Shown: positions 25,019-34,595 of the stretch, one piece after another
How the letters are laid out: each line of letters opens with the position of its first letter
How positions within the stretch are numbered: the first letter of the stretch is position 1
DNA from: Pseudomonas sp. 8O
GTDB lineage: Bacteria > Pseudomonadota > Gammaproteobacteria > Pseudomonadales > Pseudomonadaceae
NCBI RefSeq assembly: GCF_902506495.1
Contig: NZ_LR733263.1
Location: forward strand, 101,371-165,370
DNA: 64,000 nucleotides
Direction of reading: 5' to 3'
Notes under the pieces: model-generated
What the model was told of the DNA's origin: nothing
The model's input: only the letters and a program-made list of their open reading frames with translations
Database searches by the model: none
Program-made: the position numbers and the translations under genes

Positions 25019-25636
25019 ATGCACAGGATGGCTGCGATATTTCCGTTCGTTCGTTTTTTTGATTTAGCTAATGGGGTGACAGTATTAAACACTCTGTTGT
25101 CTTTTGCGGTCGTGGTCGTGGCGCAACAAGGACGCTTGTCTTGGGCTGCTAGTATTATTTGTTTGGCGGCGATACTAGATTTTGTTGATGGGCACATTGC
25201 AAGAACTTGGTTGGCCGCTGACGCGCCAAGGCGCGAGTTTGGCAAGCATCTGGACAGTTTTGCCGACCTGCTGAATTTCAGTGTCGTACCAGCACTTGTT
25301 CTGATCATGCTGATTCCTTCATCTCTGGCCGTACTGGCGGGTTCTGCACTAGTGCTGTCCGGTGTACTGCGCCTAGCTGTTTTCTCCATCAATCATCCTG
25401 ACGCTCCGGTGGGTTATTGCGGTTTGCCGACGACCTACTCCGGTTTGCTGTTCGCGCTAGCTTTCCAGTCAGTGGCGGCAGGCAAGGTTGGCGCTGATGA
25501 CGTGCTGGTGCTGATGTTTCTCATTGCCGTACTTCAGGTCATGAACCTGAAATTGCCGAAATTCAAGACCGTTCCCACGGTGGCCTTCATTACGGTTGTC
25601 TTTTCCTTCTGCAGTTTTCTCCTCTATTACGCATAA
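25019..25636 (+). CDS. CDP-alcohol phosphotransferase family protein (PssA-like)
   Basis: A 205-residue integral membrane enzyme with about six helices. The full CDP-OH-P motif is present: D54-x2-D57-G58-x2-A61-R62, then 12 residues, G75-x3-D79-x3-D83. The metal-binding and catalytic aspartates are therefore all kept. The GKHLDSFADLLNFSVVPALVL stretch is closest to type II phosphatidylserine synthase. Family members displace CMP from a CDP-activated group with an alcohol. The next genes appear to make a CDP-linked phosphoramidate, so I infer that this donor rather than CDP-diacylglycerol is used. An ordinary lipid role remains possible. AAGGAAG precedes the ATG by nine bases. Confidence 0.8.
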   Translation: MHRMAAIFPFVRFFDLANGVTVLNTLLSFAVVVVAQQGRLSWAASIICLAAILDFVDGHIARTWLAADAPRREFGKHLDSFADLLNFSVVPALVLIMLIPSSLAVLAGSALVLSGVLRLAVFSINHPDAPVGYCGLPTTYSGLLFALAFQSVAAGKVGADDVLVLMFLIAVLQVMNLKLPKFKTVPTVAFITVVFSFCSFLLYYA

Positions 25637-25652
25637 CTATATGGGGCGCTTT

Positions 25653-26963
25653 ATGAAACATGTCGTTTTGGTTGATAGCACTGTCAGTGGCCTGCTCGCC
25701 TTTGAAGCTGCCAAGCGCCTGGGTTGTCATGTGACATTTATTCACCAGCGCGATACGTCGTTTCTGACAATATCGCTCAAGGGGGATCACTCGAAAATCG
25801 AGACGTACCTTAAACACGTCGACGAATATATTCGCGTTGATTCGCTTGAGGGCGACGAGTTTCACAATCTGTTGGCAAAGCTCAACGGCATTCGAAAAAT
25901 TGATGCGCTGATCTCTACGTCCGAGGCGGCGATTGTTGCCGTGGCCCGAGAAGCCGAGTTGCTCGGTACGCGTTACCCAAGCTATGAAAATCTTTGCGGC
26001 GCTGTCTATAAAAGTCGTCTGCGTGAAATATTGCGCACCCAAAACGTGCGTTCTCCTGACTTCCAGGTCTTGACCGAAAGCCAACTGGCCGAAGGCATCG
26101 CGCCTTGGTTGGCTTTGCCGTTCGTGATCAAACCCACGCGTGGTTTTGCCAAACAGTTTTCGGCGATCTGTTTTACTCAGCAGGATTTCGACGCATTCGT
26201 CGAAAATATCCGTCAAGTCCGTACTGATTCCGATCAGATGATTGAAGCCTTAGTCAGCCGCGAATACCTGGTCGAACAATACGTGAACGGTACGCTGCAC
26301 TCTGCTGAAGTCATCGTTCAGGACGGGGTAGTGTCTTGCTACGCTACCACTATTCGTTTTCGCGCCGACTACAACGAGATCCTCGAGATGACAGCAACCA
26401 TGCCGTCAGGTCTGGATACGGCAGCGCGGAATGAAATAGAGACCTATGTTCAGCAGGTATTCACTGCCTTGAAACTGGACGTAGGCCTGTATCACGTCGA
26501 GTTGCTCCGTGACGAAAACGGCCCATGCCTGGTGGAGATCAATGCACGCATGATGGGCAGTGTCGCACCGCAAATGTATAGGATGCTGACCGGTATTGAT
26601 CCATTCGAAATGCTGATCCGTCTGCATTTGGGGGAGATCATCAAGATTGACGATTCGCTGATTGAAACTGCGGGTACCGTAGTCACGATCGCCTCGCGAC
26701 ATGGCGGACGGATTGCCGATAGCTATGATCCTCGAACGCTACAGCAGCTGCTGGACAAGTACGAGATCGAGTTTTGTACTGCCCATGTTGTGCCCGGTCA
26801 GCATGTGAGCGTCTACACCGGCAATATCGGAACGATCGGCCATGTCATTGTGCTCGACAGCTGCCCCTACGCGGCCGCGAAAAAGGGCAACAGTTTTCTG
26901 GCTGAACTGTCCTTGTTGTATGGCAACGAACTGGCGAAATACGCCGGTCCGGAACTGACGTAA
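25653..26963 (+). CDS. ATP-grasp ligase (amino-acid ligase type)
   Basis: A 436-residue cytoplasmic ATP-grasp enzyme. The N-terminal third is a Rossmann-like preATP-grasp domain (MKHVVLVDSTVSGLLAFEAA). The ATP-binding Lys is in PFVIKPTRGFAKQFS, the adenine-contact strand is EYLVEQYVNG, and the metal-binding ExNxR is present in CLVEINARMMGS. This is the layout of L-amino-acid ligases (BacD type) and PurD/CarB relatives, which make an acyl-phosphate and then an amide. Substrates are unknown. Here it probably joins an amino acid to another cluster metabolite. Start ATG 25653; 25641 is an alternative. It follows the phosphotransferase gene by 16 bp. Confidence 0.8.
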   Translation: MKHVVLVDSTVSGLLAFEAAKRLGCHVTFIHQRDTSFLTISLKGDHSKIETYLKHVDEYIRVDSLEGDEFHNLLAKLNGIRKIDALISTSEAAIVAVAREAELLGTRYPSYENLCGAVYKSRLREILRTQNVRSPDFQVLTESQLAEGIAPWLALPFVIKPTRGFAKQFSAICFTQQDFDAFVENIRQVRTDSDQMIEALVSREYLVEQYVNGTLHSAEVIVQDGVVSCYATTIRFRADYNEILEMTATMPSGLDTAARNEIETYVQQVFTALKLDVGLYHVELLRDENGPCLVEINARMMGSVAPQMYRMLTGIDPFEMLIRLHLGEIIKIDDSLIETAGTVVTIASRHGGRIADSYDPRTLQQLLDKYEIEFCTAHVVPGQHVSVYTGNIGTIGHVIVLDSCPYAAAKKGNSFLAELSLLYGNELAKYAGPELT

Positions 26964-27039
26964 GTCACTGTCATACCGGTTCTTGGCAGTCATAGCTGCT
27001 CACAATGGAATGTAATTACCTCTAACAGTGGAAGACGAC

Positions 27040-29400
27040 ATGCAGTCGATGACTTTAGCCGGCCCTTTCGAGTTTTCTGGTAAAGCCGGGACGCTGGAAA
27101 GCCTTGCCCCATTACTGAAAACTGGCCGCGTGCTGCCATTACTCCGGTTCACGGTCAGGAACTGGCGTAGCAAGCGACAGGCCATTCTGGATTATTGTGT
27201 AAACCGCTTCGGTGATCATTCATTGATCGTGCGCTCCAGCAGTCTGTCGGAGGATCAAGATGGCACCTCGGGGGCTGGTATGTACGATTCGGTTGGTAAT
27301 GTGCGTGGGGCTATAGCATTGGAACAGGCCATTGAACGGGTAATCGGCTCATACGGGCAAGCCGGCGATTTCGATGAAGTGCTGATCCAGAGTATGGCAA
27401 CTGGGGTGTTGGCGTCGGGGGTAGCGATGACTCGTGATCCGGAAACCGGCCTGCCTTACTATGTGGTCGATTATGTACCAGGTCACGAAACGGATGGCGT
27501 CACTGCCGGCACCGGTACTGTTCACTCGTTCGTGGCGCTCAAATCCCAGTGCTGTTCAGAACCGGTGGAGCTCAAGGGGTTGTTCGCCCTGCTGGCCGAA
27601 GTCGAGCAACTGACTGAGCGCGACGCGCTGGATATCGAGTTCGCGATCACCGAAGACGGGCCGCTTCTGTTTCAGGTTCGGCCGATGACGGGACAAGGCG
27701 TGGAGAACATCGATTTGCAATCGGACCAGGCGTTGCTTTCGATCCTGGATTCAGAGGTAGTGCTGCTTGAAGGGTTGGCCAGAAATACTCGAGAGCCCGA
27801 GCATAGCTTCAATGCCTTTTTGGGGCTGATGCCGGACTGGAATCCAGCCGAGATGATTGGTGTCAAGCCGCGACCGTTGGCGTATTCGCTATATAAGGAG
27901 CTGATCACTGATGTGAATTGGGCGTCGGCGCGGTTCCGCTACGGCTACCGCGACATGCGCAACAAACCATTGATGTATCAGTTCAGTGGCTCACCATACA
28001 TCTGCATTCCCTATAGCGTGGAGTCGTTCATTCCAGCAGCGCTGCCGTTGTCGATCGTCAACTCGGTGGTCAAGGAGTGTTGTGAATACCTCGCAGCTCA
28101 CCAGTCGTTGCACGACAAGATTGAGTTTTCGATTATTCCCACCTGTTTTACGCCACAACTGGCGGCCATGCCCGCGAGATCAATTCCAGCTTTCAACGGA
28201 TTGAGCGCGGCTCAGCATGCGCTCTATCTGGCAGAACTGAAGAGCGTTACCGAACACATCATCAGCGCCGATGGGCCGTTTTTCTCGGACCTGACGCGAC
28301 TCCCCCGGATTGAACAAAAAGTCGAAAGACTTGGCAGCCATCAGCAGAGCGAGGATCCGCTTCAGCGATTACGTCACGCCCTGGCTGACGCAAAGGTGGT
28401 TGGAGAAGTTTTTTCCGGCGTAGCGCGGGCGGCATTTGTTGCTACCTCAGTCATCAAGTCGCTGGAAACCATGCAGCGAATTCCTGCGGGTGTCACGGAT
28501 TCGCTGATCGGCAGCGTGTACACCGTTGGACGCAAGATAGCCGACGACTTTCGAATACTGCACAAAGAAGCGTTCTTACGCCTGCACGGCCATGTACGTC
28601 CCGGCACTTACGATTTACGCGTGGCTCGATACGATGAAACCCCCGACGCCTATTTCGACTGGAATACGCCGCTGCAACGGGCTCATCGTGATGAAGGACC
28701 GCGGGTGATCAGTCGTGAAGTTCGTAATGCTGTGCAACAAGCCTTCGACGAGTGTCAGCTTCGCGTATCGGCTGAACATTTTTTCAAGTTTCTTGATGCC
28801 GCTGTCGCCGCCCGGGAGAAGGTAAAGTACTTGTACGGTGCTTTCGTCTCGCAAGCCCTCAAGGCGCTCGGCATTTGGGGAGAGAGTCATCAGTTGGGGC
28901 GCGAAGAGTTGAGTTTCGCAAGAGTTGACGATTTTTTCGGCAACCTTGAAGAGCTCCGGGTGGAGATGATTCGTGATGAGATCGCCAGCAACCGAGTGCG
29001 GTGGCAGTCGACTCAAGGTATCCGCACCCCGGTCATTGTATGCAAGCCTCAGGATTTGTTGTCTCACGCCATTGAGACATGCAATCCGAACTTCATCACC
29101 CGCAGTGCGACTGAAGCGCCAGTGGCGGTATTGCGGGCAGAAGAGACTAGCAAGCGCGACATCGAAGGCTGCATTGTGTTGATCGAGAGCGCCGACCCTG
29201 GTTTCGACTGGATTTTCACTCACCGTATCGCGGGGTTCATTACCGCTTACGGTGGCGAAAACTCTCACATGTCGATCCGTGCCCGGGAGTTTGCAATCCC
29301 CGCTGCAATCGGTGTTGGGGACGCGAAATTTCGTAGTTTGCTGTCGAGCGCACGGTTAATTCTCGATTGTGCCGAGCGTCGTATCCAGGTGCTGTCATGA
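27040..29400 (+). CDS. Glutamine kinase-like enzyme (PEP-synthase fold, Cj1418 type)
   Basis: A 786-residue three-domain dikinase-like protein. The N-terminal ATP-grasp part (SLIVRSSSLSEDQ and SGAGMYDSVGNV, with FQVRPM near 210) is of the PPDK/PpsA type. The middle, about residues 240-690, is helical and unlike the PEP-binding barrel. The C-terminal swivelling His domain holds GGENSHMSIRARE with the phospho-carrier His743. The same ATP-grasp / spacer / His-domain order and size are found in C. jejuni Cj1418, which phosphorylates the amide nitrogen of L-glutamine using ATP. The neighbours are its pathway partners. The ATG at 27040 has GGAAG five bases upstream. Its stop overlaps the next start (ATGA). 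Confidence 0.8.
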   Translation: MQSMTLAGPFEFSGKAGTLESLAPLLKTGRVLPLLRFTVRNWRSKRQAILDYCVNRFGDHSLIVRSSSLSEDQDGTSGAGMYDSVGNVRGAIALEQAIERVIGSYGQAGDFDEVLIQSMATGVLASGVAMTRDPETGLPYYVVDYVPGHETDGVTAGTGTVHSFVALKSQCCSEPVELKGLFALLAEVEQLTERDALDIEFAITEDGPLLFQVRPMTGQGVENIDLQSDQALLSILDSEVVLLEGLARNTREPEHSFNAFLGLMPDWNPAEMIGVKPRPLAYSLYKELITDVNWASARFRYGYRDMRNKPLMYQFSGSPYICIPYSVESFIPAALPLSIVNSVVKECCEYLAAHQSLHDKIEFSIIPTCFTPQLAAMPARSIPAFNGLSAAQHALYLAELKSVTEHIISADGPFFSDLTRLPRIEQKVERLGSHQQSEDPLQRLRHALADAKVVGEVFSGVARAAFVATSVIKSLETMQRIPAGVTDSLIGSVYTVGRKIADDFRILHKEAFLRLHGHVRPGTYDLRVARYDETPDAYFDWNTPLQRAHRDEGPRVISREVRNAVQQAFDECQLRVSAEHFFKFLDAAVAAREKVKYLYGAFVSQALKALGIWGESHQLGREELSFARVDDFFGNLEELRVEMIRDEIASNRVRWQSTQGIRTPVIVCKPQDLLSHAIETCNPNFITRSATEAPVAVLRAEETSKRDIEGCIVLIESADPGFDWIFTHRIAGFITAYGGENSHMSIRAREFAIPAAIGVGDAKFRSLLSSARLILDCAERRIQVLS

Positions 29401-29999
29401 CCTTGATAGCCGTCACCATGCTTCGGCTGTTCGATACAGCGCGAGATGAGTGGAGGGATGCGATTGATGCGCGCTGGACGTCCTTTCTGTCTCATTGTGG
29501 GGTGCTACCTCTTTACATGCCCAATGATGCCCATGTCAGTCGTGACCTGTTGGCGCGGCTTCAGCCGCAGGGTGTGCTATTGACCGGGGGCGGTAGTTGT
29601 CAGGTGTTGTCGGGTATTACCGGTCCGCGAGATGAAACCGAAGCCATGCTGTTGGCGTGGGCCGCACAGAATCGCCTTCCAGTCCTAGGCATATGTCGTG
29701 GTATGCAGGTGATGCTCAGTCGTGCCGGGGCAACGCTAGAGCCCGTTGCATCCCACGTAGGCGAGCACGACATTGACTTTCACGGCGCGGTTCGACGGGT
29801 CAACTCGTTTCACGATTACGGCTTTTATGCAGTGCCACCTGATTATAAAGTCGAGGCAGTCAGTGAGGACGGTGTAGTCGAAGCCGTCAGCAACCCCTGC
29901 TTAGGTCATAGCGCCGTGATGTGGCACCCCGAACGTAATCAACATTGGGACAGTGCTGACCTTTCCTTGGTCCGCCAGGTTTATGGAATTTCACCATGA
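29397..29999 (+). CDS. Class I amidotransferase-fold hydrolase (gamma-glutamyl-CDP-amidate hydrolase, Cj1417 type)
   Basis: A 200-residue single-domain class I glutamine amidotransferase/peptidase C26 protein. The nucleophile is Cys100 in VLGICRGMQVM and the triad is completed by His177 and Glu179 in MWHPERN. No synthetase domain is attached or adjacent. In C. jejuni the equivalent Cj1417 hydrolyses CDP-L-glutamine to cytidine diphosphoramidate plus glutamate. Position between the kinase-like and cytidylyltransferase-like genes, with ATGA overlaps on both sides, makes the same reaction likely. PuuD-type gamma-glutamyl hydrolase is the main alternative. Confidence 0.8.
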   Translation: MTLIAVTMLRLFDTARDEWRDAIDARWTSFLSHCGVLPLYMPNDAHVSRDLLARLQPQGVLLTGGGSCQVLSGITGPRDETEAMLLAWAAQNRLPVLGICRGMQVMLSRAGATLEPVASHVGEHDIDFHGAVRRVNSFHDYGFYAVPPDYKVEAVSEDGVVEAVSNPCLGHSAVMWHPERNQHWDSADLSLVRQVYGISP

Positions 30000-30721
30000 A
30001 GGCAATCATTCTTGCGGCTGGACGTGGTAGCCGATTGGGGGCGCTCACTGATCTGCGGCCCAAGGCATTGGTGACATTCAACGGTATGCCGTTAATCGAG
30101 CGAACAGTTCGTACTTTGCGTGCCGCTGGTATTACCGAGATCGGCATTGTTGCGGGTTATCGCAGCGATATGCTCGCGCCCTATGCTGATCGGCTGTTTA
30201 TCAACCCGCTGTGGAGTACGACGGGAATTCGCCAGTCGCTTAGTGCTGCCCATGAATGGCTGGACTCGCAGGCGTGTGTGGTGAGTTACGGCGATATTTT
30301 CTATTCGCCAGAGCTAGTCAGGGCCCTGATACAAAAAGACGAAGATATTGATCTAGCATTTGATCCCCGGGCGGTGAAACTCTGGCAGCAGCGCTTCGAT
30401 CAACCTCTGGATGACATGGAGCGATTTGTTATCGAGAACGGCAGGATCTGCGAAATCGGCCATCGTGCCGAGACGTTGGAGCAGATCCAAGGACAATACA
30501 TGGGCTTATTCAAGCTGACGCCGAGAGGTTGGTGTGCTCTCAATGATCAACTGCAACGGTTGAGCATTGAGCAGCGTGAACAAGTTGATATGACCTCGCT
30601 GTTTTCCTTGCTGATTGAGGACGGTATACGGGTTGGCGGGACGCCGACGAATGCGCCATGGGGCGAAATTGACTGCCCTTCCGACGTGCAATTGTATGAG
30701 CGGATTTATCCACAGCTATGA
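29996..30721 (+). CDS. Nucleotidyltransferase (CTP:phosphoglutamine cytidylyltransferase, Cj1416 type)
   Basis: A 241-residue sugar-nucleotidyltransferase-fold enzyme. The NTP loop is LAAGRGSRLGALTDLRPKAL (residues 6-25, with Lys23), and the metal-binding Asp is in SYGDIFYS near residue 97. C. jejuni Cj1416 has this fold and couples CTP to glutamine-phosphoramidate, giving CDP-glutamine and pyrophosphate. The ATGA overlap with the hydrolase gene shows coupled translation. Taken alone it could be any NDP-sugar or phosphocholine cytidylyltransferase; the neighbours decide the call. Last gene of the cluster. Confidence 0.8.
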   Translation: MKAIILAAGRGSRLGALTDLRPKALVTFNGMPLIERTVRTLRAAGITEIGIVAGYRSDMLAPYADRLFINPLWSTTGIRQSLSAAHEWLDSQACVVSYGDIFYSPELVRALIQKDEDIDLAFDPRAVKLWQQRFDQPLDDMERFVIENGRICEIGHRAETLEQIQGQYMGLFKLTPRGWCALNDQLQRLSIEQREQVDMTSLFSLLIEDGIRVGGTPTNAPWGEIDCPSDVQLYERIYPQL

Positions 30722-30827
30722 GCGTATAGCTTGAACTGCCAGTAAGCTTGGTTTCCACGCGAAATTCAAATCTGCTGAGGTGTTGATAAATTTCAAATTT
30801 TGCGTAGGGATTATGATGTTTTCAGTC

Positions 30828-30847
30828 GCCGCTGAAGCGCCTCCCAC
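30828..30847. repeat. Single REP half-element at the right edge of the cluster
   Basis: GCCGCTGAAGCGCCTCCCAC, identical to the right half of the REP doublet at 22750-22769. Both copies sit at the 3' end of a TonB-receptor sequence, so the REP plus receptor 3' end forms a long direct duplication bracketing the cluster. The remaining 100 bp before it hold no gene. Confidence 0.75.
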
Positions 30848-30877
30848 AGGCGCTCAGCAGTTGCCATCAGGCTAAGG

Positions 30878-32980
30878 TCAGAACTCGACGCTGGCTGACA
30901 AGCGCACCTCGCGCGGCTCGCCCACGGCAACGCGTAGATTGCCGCCGCTGGAGGAGTAGTAACGCTCGTCGAACAGGTTGCGTACGTTCAGTTGCAGGCG
31001 GGTCTTTTCGCCGAGCAGTTGGCTGTCCCAACTGACGAAGGCATCGGCCACCGTGTAGCTGTCCAGCCAGAATGTGTTGGCGTTGTCGCCGGCACGCTCA
31101 CCGACGTAACGGGCGCCGCCACCCAGTCTCCACTGACCCAACTCCTGGGGCAGATGCAGATGATGGACGAGGTAGAGACTGCCGACATTGCGCGCGGCGT
31201 TGACCAGTTCGTTGCCTTCGTTGGCCGGGTCATCGAGGATTTCCGTATCGGTGTAGGCGTAGCTGCCAAGCAGTTCCCAGCGCTCGCTGAGGCGGCCGGT
31301 GATATCCAGCTCTACGCCGCGCGAACTGACCTTGCCTGCGGCTTCCGATACGGAATTGTTGGTAACTACGACGTTTTCCTTCTCGATATCGAACAGCGCC
31401 AGGCTGGCGCCGATACCTTGAGGCAGATCGAGTTTCACGCCCAGCTCGTAGCTGCGACCTTCTTCGGGGTCGAATGCCTGGCCGGTATCGGTATCCGAGG
31501 CATTGGGCACGAAGGAGCGGCTGTAGTTACCGTAGAACGCCACCTGGTCGTTCAATTGGAAGACCAGGCCACCGAAGGGCAGGAAGGTGGTGTCTTGCCG
31601 GTCGGTGGTCGGCTTGTACAGCGCCCCTCGACCTTGCCCGACCAACTGCTCGAAGCGCTGGTAACGGCCGCCAAGCACCAGAATCCATTGCTCGTTCAAG
31701 TGCCAGTTGTCTTTCACGTAAAGTGAGCGCGAATGCAATTCGTCGCGGCGATCGCTCTGTGACAGATTGAGCAGGGAGGGTGCGGCAAGGTTGCCGTAGA
31801 CCGGGTTGTAGATGTTGAAGCCGCCGACTGCCGGGCCGCGCCAGGTATCGCCACGAAAGTTGTCGACGCGTTCTGTGTCTGCACCAATTAGCAGATCATG
31901 GCGCTGACCGAATAGCGTGGCCTTGCCGATCCAGTCCCAGGCCAGATATTGGGTCTGGTTGTCATGCTCGCTACCATCGGAGCGGCGGCTGAGCGCGCCT
32001 GTAGTGGCATTCAGAACATTGGGGCGAGCTTCGGCATAGTCGTAGCGCTCGTTGTTCCAGCCATAGGTGAGGCGGCTCGACCAGTCGGCGCTGAGCTGGT
32101 ACTCGGCAGTAGCCGTGAGCAGTTCATCGATACCTTCAGCCTTGGACCAGCGCTCGCTGAAACGGTCGTTATAGGAAACCTTGGCCGGCTTGCCGTTGAT
32201 GATCACCGTGCCTCGATCCACCGGGCTGCTGTATTCCTTGTATTCGTAGGCGATGTTGAGGCGCAGACGTTCGCCCTCCCAGCTCAGCGAGGGCGCGATC
32301 AGGCTGTGCTCTTCTTCGCCGAAGTTACGCCAATAATCTTCGTGCTGACGCTCGGCAACCAGGCGAAAGGCCAGGCCGCTATCGGCAATTGGGCCGGTAA
32401 CGTCAACTGCCAGGCTGCCTCCGCCGAAGCTGGAGCTGTCCGCGCTCAGTTGCGTGCCCCATTGGTACTGCGGTTTCTTGCTGATGACGTTGATCAGGCC
32501 ACCCGGCTCCAGCGCGCCATACAGCAGTGAGGCCGGCCCCTTGAGCACTTCCACGCGTTCGGTGGTGGCGCTGAAGTTGCGTGAGAGGCTGGAGCGAATG
32601 CCGTCACGGAGGATCGACCCGTCGGCGTTGCCACCAAAGCCGCGCTTGACGAAACCATCCTGTGTGCCAGCCAGTGTGTTGCTCTGGGTCATGCCACTAA
32701 CGAACTTCATCGCATCGTCCAGCGACCTGACCTGGAAGTCCTCGATAGTCTGTGGCGTTACCACCTGTACTGATTGGGCCTCATCCTTGAGTGCGACGGA
32801 GGATTTGCTTGCCGTGCTGGCGCGCTTGGCCTGGTAGCCGTCTTCTTCCAGGGCGGGCTTGGCGACCACTTCCTGGCTGGGCAGCTCCAGCTCCTGGGCC
32901 AGCAGTTGACCGGCTGGAAGCAGGCAAAGGGTAAGCAGAGTGGCGCATCGGCTACTCAAGAACGGGCGGGTAGATTTCAT
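30878..32980 (-). CDS. TonB-dependent siderophore receptor
   Basis: A 700-residue outer-membrane ferric-siderophore receptor. The signal peptide is cleaved probably after LLAQ/LA near residue 28. The plug domain holds SVQVVTPQTIEDFQVRSLDD and VEVLKGPASLLYGALEPGGL, and the barrel ends in LRLSASVEF with a terminal Phe. The sequence is complete, without an N-terminal signalling extension. A Fur-like box lies about 24-46 bases upstream. No siderophore synthesis gene is adjacent, so it may serve a xenosiderophore. A decayed paralogue lies at 22812-23620. Confidence 0.93.
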   Translation of the reverse strand: MKSTRPFLSSRCATLLTLCLLPAGQLLAQELELPSQEVVAKPALEEDGYQAKRASTASKSSVALKDEAQSVQVVTPQTIEDFQVRSLDDAMKFVSGMTQSNTLAGTQDGFVKRGFGGNADGSILRDGIRSSLSRNFSATTERVEVLKGPASLLYGALEPGGLINVISKKPQYQWGTQLSADSSSFGGGSLAVDVTGPIADSGLAFRLVAERQHEDYWRNFGEEEHSLIAPSLSWEGERLRLNIAYEYKEYSSPVDRGTVIINGKPAKVSYNDRFSERWSKAEGIDELLTATAEYQLSADWSSRLTYGWNNERYDYAEARPNVLNATTGALSRRSDGSEHDNQTQYLAWDWIGKATLFGQRHDLLIGADTERVDNFRGDTWRGPAVGGFNIYNPVYGNLAAPSLLNLSQSDRRDELHSRSLYVKDNWHLNEQWILVLGGRYQRFEQLVGQGRGALYKPTTDRQDTTFLPFGGLVFQLNDQVAFYGNYSRSFVPNASDTDTGQAFDPEEGRSYELGVKLDLPQGIGASLALFDIEKENVVVTNNSVSEAAGKVSSRGVELDITGRLSERWELLGSYAYTDTEILDDPANEGNELVNAARNVGSLYLVHHLHLPQELGQWRLGGGARYVGERAGDNANTFWLDSYTVADAFVSWDSQLLGEKTRLQLNVRNLFDERYYSSSGGNLRVAVGEPREVRLSASVEF

Positions 32981-33003
32981 TTGGCACTCAAGTGCAGGTG
33001 TTT

Positions 33004-33026
33004 TTGAGAATCATTATTTTATGATT
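33004..33026 (-). promoter_or_regulatory. Candidate Fur box for the TonB receptor
   Basis: TTGAGAATCATTATTTTAT within the 144-bp gap between the receptor and guaB; on the minus strand it reads AATAATGATTCTCA, a good fit to the Fur consensus. It is close to the receptor start and would give iron repression. Confidence 0.6.
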
Positions 33027-33060
33027 TTCAAGACATGACTGCCTAGAGGCATACTTTGCA

Positions 33061-34594
<1,534 letters not shown>

Positions 34595-34595
34595 A

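Noticed and set aside
25019..25636. Housekeeping phosphatidylserine synthase
   Set aside because: The motif is right, but the gene sits in an AT-rich accessory cluster next to a CDP-phosphoramidate module; a core pssA would be expected elsewhere. A lipid role is kept only as an alternative.
27040..29400. Phosphoenolpyruvate synthase (PpsA) or PPDK
   Set aside because: The ATP-grasp and His domains are present, but the C-terminal PEP/pyruvate barrel is missing (the His domain is at the end), and the neighbours fit the glutamine-kinase set.
29397..29999. Glutaminase subunit of a biosynthetic amidotransferase (PurQ, CarA or PabA type)
   Set aside because: No matching synthetase partner is adjacent, and coupling is to a nucleotidyltransferase and a kinase instead.
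23789..30721. Phosphonate (C-P bond) biosynthesis cluster
   Set aside because: No PEP mutase or phosphonopyruvate decarboxylase gene is present; the PEP-synthase-like gene does not make C-P bonds.
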